Of a DNA stretch of 5,698 bases, positions 1-5,698 are shown in pieces. The notes below the pieces were generated by a model. The model saw nothing but the letters and a program-made list of their open reading frames with translations, was not told the DNA's origin and did no database searches. Origin of the DNA: Thermoleophilia bacterium (lineage in GTDB: Bacteria > Actinomycetota > Thermoleophilia > Miltoncostaeales > Miltoncostaeaceae). Both the position numbers and the translations under genes were made by a program. The stretch is from NCBI GenBank assembly GCA_016463385.1, contig JAEMRL010000176.1:1-5698 (forward strand), in the 5' to 3' direction. How positions within the stretch are numbered: position 1 is the stretch's first letter; every line of letters starts with the position of its first letter.

Positions 1-746
1 GCGGTCACCGTGGTCTCGAAGGCCTCGCCGGGCGGGACGGCCCCGTCGAGCAGCAGCATCACGGTGCGCCCCGAGCCCTCGGGCGCCCGCATCTCCTTGG
101 TCTGGAGGCGCCCGCGCTTGGCGGTCTGGGCCCAGTGCACGCGCGAGAGGGCGTCCCCGGCCTGGTAGTCGCGGACGCGGTCGAGCTCACCGAACCCGCT
201 GTCCATGGCCCGGCGCCGGGCGCCCTGACCGCGCGAGCGCGCGCCCACGGGCACCCCGGCCAGCGCCGGGGATGCCGGGACGACCATCAGGTGCTCGTCG
301 CCGCCTCCCGTGCGCGTCCGCCGGGCCAGGCCGAAGGGGTCGGAGAACTCGACGCGCGGCGGCGGCAGGTGGTGGTCGCCGCGCACCGCCGGGAAGGTCC
401 ACGTGCCGCCGGCCTCCCGCGCGCCCTCGGCGGCGTCGCCGAGGCCGGTGTCGACGCGCACGCCGAGGAGCCGGTCGAGGCCGAGCCCCGTCGCCCATCC
501 GGTCACCGCGACGCGCAGGCGCACCGGAGACCCCGCGACGCACCGCGCCGGCTCGATCCGGCGCTCGACCCGCATGCCCGCGGCGACCAGCCAGACCAGC
601 GCGTTGACCATCACCGGCAGGGCGACCATCCCGGCGCCGAGCACCGCGAGGGCCGGGGTGCCGAACCCACGGCTCGCCACGAGCGCCGCCAGCCCGGCGC
701 CGGCCAGGCCGAGGGCGCGGGCGGAGGGGCCGCCCGCCGCCGTCAC
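1..746 (-). CDS. DUF58 domain protein, membrane-anchored, partial (C-terminal end outside window)
   Basis: This is a DUF58 family protein of the kind encoded beside MoxR ATPases. The start is GTG at 746-744, giving a GTGA overlap with the moxR stop, which suggests translational coupling; no Shine-Dalgarno is visible. The 248 residues seen begin with two hydrophobic segments (about 11-24 and 30-57), likely a membrane hairpin. A beta-rich stretch follows (about 60-160). The DUF58 hallmark is clear: GFGELDRVRDYQAGD at about 184-198, then HW at 204-205 and KRGRLQTKEM at 210-219. The frame then enters the von Willebrand-like part at VMLLLDG (229-235), where the window ends; the metal-site motif there looks degenerate. 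Family knowledge: MoxR-DUF58 pairs, often with a transglutaminase gene next, are thought to act in envelope-linked protein or complex maturation, but the substrate is unknown. The family call is firm; the specific role is not known. Confidence 0.9.
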   Translation of the reverse strand, partial: MTAAGGPSARALGLAGAGLAALVASRGFGTPALAVLGAGMVALPVMVNALVWLVAAGMRVERRIEPARCVAGSPVRLRVAVTGWATGLGLDRLLGVRVDTGLGDAAEGAREAGGTWTFPAVRGDHHLPPPRVEFSDPFGLARRTRTGGGDEHLMVVPASPALAGVPVGARSRGQGARRRAMDSGFGELDRVRDYQAGDALSRVHWAQTAKRGRLQTKEMRAPEGSGRTVMLLLDGAVPPGEAFETTVT

Positions 747-1738
747 AGCGGGACGGGCACCGCGGCGAGCGCGTCGGCGACGACCTCGCCCGACAGGGCC
801 CCGCGCGCGCGGGCGTCCGGGGTCAGGATCATCCGATGCCCGAGCACCGGATGGGCGAGGGCGCGGATGTCCTCCGGCTCGACGTAGCGCCGCCCGTGGA
901 CCACGGCCCGGGCCTTGGCGGCGCGCAGCAGCGCGAGCCCGGCGCGGGGGCTCGCCCCGAGCTCGGCGCGCGGGTCGCGCCGGGTGGCCCCCACCAGGCC
1001 CACGACGTAGTGGGCGAGCGACGGGTCGGCGTGGACGCGCTCGACGACGCGGCGGGCGGCCATCACCCCGGCCTCGTCGGTGACGGCGACCACGCCCTCC
1101 AGGGCGTCGTGGCCGGCGAGGTCGAGGAGCATCCCCGCCTCGTCCTCGGGGGCGGGGTAGCCGATCGCCACGCGCACGGCGAAGCGGTCGAGCTGGGCCT
1201 CGGGGAGCGGGAAGGTCCCCTCGTACTCCACGGGGTTCTGGGTCGCGATGATCATGAACGGCTGCGGCAGCACCCGCGTCTCGCCGTCGACCGTGACCTG
1301 CCCCTCCTCCATGCACTCCAGCAGCGCCGACTGCGTCTTCGGGGAGGCCCGGTTGATCTCATCGACCAGGATCACGTTGGCGAAGACCGGGCCGGGGCGG
1401 AAGAGGAAGGCGGCGGCGTTCTGGTCCCAGACCGTGACCCCGGTGACGTCGGCCGGCAGCAGGTCGGCCGTGCACTGCAGTCGCGAGAAGGCGCAGCCGG
1501 CGGCGCGGGCGAGGCTCTTGCCGAGGACGGTCTTCCCCACCCCCGGGACGTCCTCGATCATCACGTGCCCGCCCGACAGGAGGGCGACGACGCAGTTCTC
1601 GATCGATGCCCGCGGAGCGCGCACCGCACCGGCACAGGCGTCCACCAGGGCGCCGGCCAGCGCGGTGGCCGGGCTCAGCTCCTCCGGCTGCAGCGGAGGG
1701 GTGGCGACGGACGACGACACACCGCGAGGGTAATGCAC
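743..1738 (-). CDS. MoxR-family AAA+ ATPase
   Basis: This is a cytoplasmic AAA+ ATPase of the MoxR family, probably a chaperone-like remodeller working with the DUF58 partner encoded next. It has 331 residues, about the usual family length. Visible motifs in order: Walker A DVPGVGKT (63-70), Walker B VILVDEINRA (122-131, with D126 and E127), sensor 1 IATQNP (164-169), the LPEAQLDRF motif (178-186) with the arginine-finger candidate R185, and sensor 2 GASPRAGL (261-268, R265). A C-terminal helical lid includes YVEPEDIRALAHPVLGHR (285-302). The start is uncertain: GTG at 1738 gives this length, and GTG at 1720 would remove six residues. Neither has a well-placed ribosome binding site, because the GGAGG at 1758-1754 is 15 bases before GTG 1738 and lies in a stem-loop. 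It is 35 bases downstream of coaBC, so co-transcription is likely. The substrate cannot be told from sequence. Confidence 0.95.
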   Translation of the reverse strand: MHYPRGVSSSVATPPLQPEELSPATALAGALVDACAGAVRAPRASIENCVVALLSGGHVMIEDVPGVGKTVLGKSLARAAGCAFSRLQCTADLLPADVTGVTVWDQNAAAFLFRPGPVFANVILVDEINRASPKTQSALLECMEEGQVTVDGETRVLPQPFMIIATQNPVEYEGTFPLPEAQLDRFAVRVAIGYPAPEDEAGMLLDLAGHDALEGVVAVTDEAGVMAARRVVERVHADPSLAHYVVGLVGATRRDPRAELGASPRAGLALLRAAKARAVVHGRRYVEPEDIRALAHPVLGHRMILTPDARARGALSGEVVADALAAVPVPL

Positions 1739-1739
1739 C

Positions 1740-1758
1740 GGAGGCCCGTCGAGCCTCC
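1740..1758 (-). other. Stem-loop between coaBC and the MoxR gene
   Basis: The arms GGAGGC and GCCTCC are a perfect 6-base inverted repeat with a 7-base loop, filling most of the 35-base gap. On the minus strand a run of G precedes it and the moxR GTG at 1738 follows at once. There is no T-tract, so it is a poor intrinsic terminator. Its 5' arm contains the only Shine-Dalgarno-like GGAGG near moxR, so it may tune moxR translation or mRNA decay. This is inference from the sequence alone. Confidence 0.45.
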
Positions 1759-1773
1759 CCCCGGGCGCGTGTG

Positions 1774-2970
1774 TCAGGCGGTCGCCGCCAGGAGCGGCAT
1801 GGCCGCGTCGAGTATGCGCTCCGCGCAGGCGGCCTTGGTCGCCCGCTCGACGGCCTCCTCGCCCTCGGCGCCGATGATCGTGACGGCGTTCTCGTCCGAC
1901 TCGAAGCCGATGCCCGCGACCGAGACGTCGTTGTGGACGATCAGGTCGAGCCCCTTGCGGACGCGCTTGGCGCGGGCGCGCTCGAGCCCGGCCGGTCCGT
2001 GCTCGGCGGCGAAGCCCACCACCACCTGGCGCTCCCGGCGCGCCGCGAGGTCGGCGAGGATGTCGGCCGTCGGCTCGAGATCGAGGGCCAGGCGGTCGGC
2101 CGCGCTCTTGTCGATCTTTCCCTCGAGCGGGGCGCCGGGCCGGAAGTCGGCCACCGCGGCCGCCATCACCAGCAGGTCGCAGGCCGCGAACTCGGCGAGG
2201 GCCGCGGCGTGCAGGTCGGCCGCCGTCGGCGCCTCGACGTAGCGGATGCCCGGGCGGCGGGGCAGGTCGACGTTCGAGGCGAGGACGGTCACCTCGGCCC
2301 CGCGCCGCCAGGCCGCGTCGGCGATGGCCCAGCCCATGCGCCCGCTGGAGCGGTTGCCGACGAAGCGAACGGGGTCGATCGGCTCGCGCGTGCCGCCCGC
2401 GCTCACCAGCACCCGCCGCCCGGCCATGGTCGCCGTCCCGGCGAGCCGGGCGTCGACGGCGTCGGCGATGTCCACCGGGTCGGCGAGGCGGCCGACGCCG
2501 ACGTCGCCGTCGGCCAGCAGACCGGAGGCCGGATCGATCTCCTGCACGCCGCGCGCGCGCAGCAGCGCCAGGTTGGCGACCGTCGCGGGATGGAGGTACA
2601 TGCGCGTGTTCATCGCGGGCGCCACCACGACCGGGCCCTCGAAGGCGAGGAGCGTCGCGCCGAGCAGGCCGTCGCCGAGGCCGGCGGCCATCCGCGCCAC
2701 GGTGTTGGCCGACGCGGGGGCCACGAGCGCGAGGTCGTGCGAACGGGCCAGCTCGAGGTGGCCGTAGCCGGGGCGCTCCTCGGCGCCGAACAGATCGACC
2801 CCCACCGGCCGGCCCGAGAGCGCGGAGAAGGTCGCCGGGCCGACGAAGCGCTGGGCCGAGCGCGTCATGACCACGGTGACGCCGTGGCCGCGGCGCTGGA
2901 GGATCCGCATCACGTCGACCGCCTTGTAGGCGGCGATGCCGCCCGAGACGCCGAGCAGGATCTCAGCCAT
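1774..2970 (-). CDS. coaBC: Bifunctional phosphopantothenoylcysteine decarboxylase / phosphopantothenate-cysteine ligase (CoaBC, Dfp)
   Basis: This enzyme catalyses two steps of coenzyme A synthesis in the cytoplasm: CoaB joins cysteine to 4'-phosphopantothenate using CTP, and CoaC decarboxylates the product with FMN. It has 398 residues, normal for the fusion. The CoaC half (about 1-178) shows LGVSGGIAAYKA (6-17, FMN site), catalytic H71 in GYGHLEL, APASANT (84-90) and the substrate motif PAMN (118-121). The CoaB half (about 183-398) shows SAGGTREPIDPVRF (190-203), N206 in GNRSSGRMG, AAAVADFRP (270-278), K285, and VGFAAE (318-323). Oddity: the flap loop reads SGLLADGDVGVGR, with D154 where E. 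coli CoaC has Cys158, and the CoaC half contains no cysteine. The ATG at 2970 overlaps the gmk stop by 8 bases, with a weak GGGGTG before it. rpoZ, which usually separates gmk and coaBC in Actinobacteria, is absent here. Confidence 0.97.
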   Translation of the reverse strand: MAEILLGVSGGIAAYKAVDVMRILQRRGHGVTVVMTRSAQRFVGPATFSALSGRPVGVDLFGAEERPGYGHLELARSHDLALVAPASANTVARMAAGLGDGLLGATLLAFEGPVVVAPAMNTRMYLHPATVANLALLRARGVQEIDPASGLLADGDVGVGRLADPVDIADAVDARLAGTATMAGRRVLVSAGGTREPIDPVRFVGNRSSGRMGWAIADAAWRRGAEVTVLASNVDLPRRPGIRYVEAPTAADLHAAALAEFAACDLLVMAAAVADFRPGAPLEGKIDKSAADRLALDLEPTADILADLAARRERQVVVGFAAEHGPAGLERARAKRVRKGLDLIVHNDVSVAGIGFESDENAVTIIGAEGEEAVERATKAACAERILDAAMPLLAATA

Positions 2971-3538
2971 CGGCCACCCCGGTCACCGCGCTGACGATCC
3001 GCGCGAGGTCGTCGATGGCCTCGGCGACGGTCTCGTTGACCACCACGTGGTCGAACTCGTCGCGCGCCGCCAGCTCGATCGCGCCGGTGGCCAGGCGCTG
3101 GGCGATCTCCCCCTCGGTGTCGGTGGCGCGGGCCTCCAGGCGGGCGCTCAGCTCACGCGCCGACGGCGGGGCGATGAACACCGAGACCGCCTCCGGGATC
3201 ATCCGGCGCACGGCCCGGGCGCCGGCCAGCTCGATCTCGACGACCGGCGAGCGCCCCTCCGCGAGGATCCGGTCGACCTCGGAGCGGAGCGTGCCGTAGC
3301 GGTTGCCCGCGTAGGTGACGTGCTCGAGGAACCGCCCCTCGGCCACCCGCCGCTCGAACTCCTCGGGCGTGAGGAAGTGGTAGTGCCGGCCGTCCACCTC
3401 ACCCGGGCGGATGCGCCGCGTGGTGGCCGAGACGGCGACCCGCAGGTCGGGGAAGCGCGGGAGGAGGCCCTGGATCAGCGTGCCCTTGCCTGCGCCGGAC
3501 GGCCCCGAGACGATGATGACGCGGGGTCGCGTCGCTAC
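2963..3538 (-). CDS. gmk: Guanylate kinase with no standard start codon
   Basis: Gmk phosphorylates GMP (and dGMP) to GDP with ATP, an essential cytoplasmic step in guanine nucleotide synthesis. Numbered from the GTA codon at 3538, it has 191 residues, the normal length. Motifs: VSGPSGAGKGTL (10-21, P-loop), SATTRRIRPGEVDGRHYHF (37-55, GMP binding), YGTLRSEV (81-88), EIELAGARAVR (101-111, the LAGARA form being actinobacterial), FIAPPS (121-126), and the R-rich lid and base region ending in FDHVVVNE (162-169). The frame is intact, but there is no ATG, GTG or TTG between the P-loop and an ATG at 3880 upstream of mihF. The candidates at the expected place are GTA 3538 (overlapping the mihF stop TAG as GTAG), ACG 3532, or ATC 3517/3514. 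The first internal GTG (V48) would delete the P-loop. The start given is therefore nominal. The next gene, coaBC, overlaps by 8 bases. Confidence 0.93.
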   Translation of the reverse strand, partial: VATRPRVIIVSGPSGAGKGTLIQGLLPRFPDLRVAVSATTRRIRPGEVDGRHYHFLTPEEFERRVAEGRFLEHVTYAGNRYGTLRSEVDRILAEGRSPVVEIELAGARAVRRMIPEAVSVFIAPPSARELSARLEARATDTEGEIAQRLATGAIELAARDEFDHVVVNETVAEAIDDLARIVSAVTGVADG

Positions 3539-3870
3539 CGGTGCAGCAGCTCCAGCAGCTCGGAGCGCTGCCGGTCCGACAGGCCCCCGATCGTCTTCCC
3601 CTGCGAGATGCGGCAGGTGTTCAGGAATCGTGTCGCCTTCACCTTCCCGTACTTCGGAACGGCCATCAGCATGTCGAACACCTTGGCCGTCATCACGAAA
3701 TCGGGCGGGCTGGAGATGACGCTCCCGATGGAGACGTTCCCGCTCTTGAGGTCCTTCTTCAGCTGCGCCCGGCGCGAGCGGATGTCGTTCGCCCGCCGGA
3801 GGGCCTCCATGCGCTGGTCCAGCGAGCGCTCGGGGGCCTGCGACTGGGGCTTGGGAGTGGTGGTGGCCAT
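3535..3870 (-). CDS. mihF: Integration host factor, actinobacterial type (mIHF)
   Basis: This is a small nucleoid-associated protein that binds and bends DNA, unrelated in fold to the proteobacterial IHF/HU. It has 111 residues, close to the roughly 105-residue Streptomyces form. A Pro/Thr/Gln-rich tail (1-13) is followed by a long basic helix (about 16-43, RRANDIRSRRAQLKKDLKSG), then the helix-two-turn-helix core with KVFDMLMAVPKYGKVKATRFL (63-83) and GLSDRQRSELLELL (96-109). The PKxGKVKA motif matches mycobacterial and Streptomyces homologues. The arginine cluster that precedes GLGDRQR in mycobacterial mIHF is here K92-T-I-G95, much less basic. The start is ATG 3870: no Shine-Dalgarno lies upstream, but a TAGAAT -10 element ends 8 bases before it, fitting a leaderless message. 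It sits before gmk, as is usual in Actinobacteria, but directly after carB without pyrF. The stop TAG overlaps the nominal gmk start. Confidence 0.95.
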   Translation of the reverse strand: MATTTPKPQSQAPERSLDQRMEALRRANDIRSRRAQLKKDLKSGNVSIGSVISSPPDFVMTAKVFDMLMAVPKYGKVKATRFLNTCRISQGKTIGGLSDRQRSELLELLHR

Positions 3871-3878
3871 CGCGGGCC

Positions 3879-3908
3879 ATTCTAGGTTCGGGATCCGCGC
3901 TCTGGCAA
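3879..3908 (-). promoter_or_regulatory. Sigma70-like promoter for mihF-gmk-coaBC, predicted leaderless start
   Basis: On the minus strand the -35 is TTGCCA (3908-3903, 5 of 6 to TTGACA) and the -10 is TAGAAT (3884-3879, 5 of 6 to TATAAT), with an 18-base spacer. A start 7 to 9 bases after the -10 falls at about 3872-3870, on or next to the A of the mihF ATG. Leaderless messages with TANNNT about 7 bases before ATG are common in Actinobacteria, and this agrees with the missing ribosome binding site. The out-of-frame ATG at 3880 lies inside the -10 and would not be transcribed from this promoter. Confidence 0.65.
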
Positions 3909-3977
3909 GGCGACCTTTGCAGCCGTTTTACGTCGTTTTCACGCTTGTTGCAGGCGAAGCTACCTCGGGGCGACCTT
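3909..3977 (-). repeat. Pair of 9-base direct repeats AAGGTCGCC upstream of the mihF promoter
   Basis: AAGGTCGCC occurs at 3917-3909 and again at 3977-3969 on the minus strand, exactly 60 bases apart. The near copy directly abuts the -35 hexamer at 3908. The stretch between is AT-richer (about 55% GC at 3901-3960) than the flanking genes. It also holds two CGTTTT repeats 10 bases apart (plus strand 3924 and 3934) and two TTGCAG repeats (3917 and 3948). The placement would suit a regulator binding site, but no known operator is recognised. Confidence 0.3.
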
Positions 3978-3989
3978 ACATAATCTCGG

Positions 3990-4002
3990 CCTCAACTTGA
4001 GG
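3990..4002 (-). other. 13-base palindrome just after the carB stop
   Basis: CCTCAAGTTGAGG on the minus strand is a perfect inverted repeat (CCTCAA-G-TTGAGG) starting two bases after the carB TGA. As RNA it would give only a 4-bp stem with a 5-base loop and no U-tract, so it is at best a weak terminator. As DNA it could be a dyad operator. No family can be assigned. Confidence 0.35.
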
Positions 4003-4003
4003 T

Positions 4004-5698
<1,695 letters not shown>

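Noticed and set aside
135..1083. Plus-strand frames opposite the DUF58 and moxR genes
   Set aside because: They are shadows with Arg/Pro/Gly-rich composition. The minus-strand DUF58 frame has the family hallmark motif and a GTGA junction.
836..2994. Long plus-strand open frames of about 460 codons opposite moxR and coaBC
   Set aside because: They are antisense to well-matched genes, have skewed Arg/Gly/Ala/His-rich composition and show no recognisable domain. Long antisense frames are expected at this GC content.
3532..3560. Programmed frameshift giving an mIHF-Gmk fusion
   Set aside because: A -1 shift before the TAG would be needed, but no slippery heptamer or clear downstream pseudoknot is visible, and both proteins end and begin at normal domain limits.
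2963..3880. A 305-residue gmk starting at ATG 3880
   Set aside because: It would overlap all of mihF in another frame, its extension has no Gmk homology, and the ATG lies in the predicted -10 element.
2936..4000. Plus-strand frame of 354 codons opposite gmk and mihF
   Set aside because: It is antisense to two conserved genes, has low-complexity composition with no motif, and changes character where it crosses the promoter gap.

Overview
The window is a compact, very GC-rich stretch in which every supported gene lies on the minus strand. Reading in the direction of transcription, from the high-coordinate end, the order is: carB (3' part only, cut by the window end), an AT-richer gap of about 130 bases, mihF (actinobacterial integration host factor), gmk, coaBC, a short gap with a stem-loop, a MoxR-type AAA+ ATPase gene, and a DUF58 gene cut by the window start. 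The mIHF protein is essentially restricted to Actinobacteria, and the Gmk signature LAGARA and the linkage mihF-gmk-coaBC next to carB agree with that. I therefore infer a high-GC actinobacterium, possibly a deep-branching class such as Thermoleophilia. The class is a guess and is not shown by the sequence.

Region by region: (1) 4004-5698 encodes the second synthetase half and the allosteric domain of carbamoyl phosphate synthase, for pyrimidine and arginine synthesis. (2) 3871-4003 is the only sizeable gap. It has a strong sigma70-like promoter (TTGCCA, 18-base spacer, TAGAAT) whose predicted start falls on or one base before the mihF ATG, so mihF is probably a leaderless message. The gap also has a 9-base direct repeat 60 bases apart and a 13-base palindrome just after the carB stop. 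(3) 2963-3870 holds mihF and gmk, tightly packed. (4) 1774-2970 is coaBC, overlapping gmk by 8 bases. (5) 1739-1773 is a 35-base gap with a 6-bp stem-loop. (6) 1-1738 is the MoxR/DUF58 pair, joined by a GTGA overlap.

Functionally the block joins pyrimidine supply (carB), GMP to GDP (gmk), coenzyme A synthesis (coaBC) and a nucleoid protein (mihF), followed by an envelope or protein-maturation type MoxR-DUF58 module. The classical actinobacterial block (carB-pyrF...mihF-gmk-rpoZ-coaBC-metK) is contracted here: pyrF, rpoZ and metK are missing from their usual places.

The most unusual point is gmk. Its frame has no ATG, GTG or TTG anywhere between the P-loop and an ATG at 3880, which lies upstream of the whole mihF gene and inside the predicted -10 element. 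Either Gmk starts at a non-standard codon (GTA, ACG or ATC around 3538-3512), coupled to mihF termination, or the junction contains a sequence error. The second point is a CoaBC whose decarboxylase half has no cysteine, with Asp154 where E. coli has the catalytic Cys158. No RNA genes, CRISPR arrays, mobile elements or attachment sites were seen.
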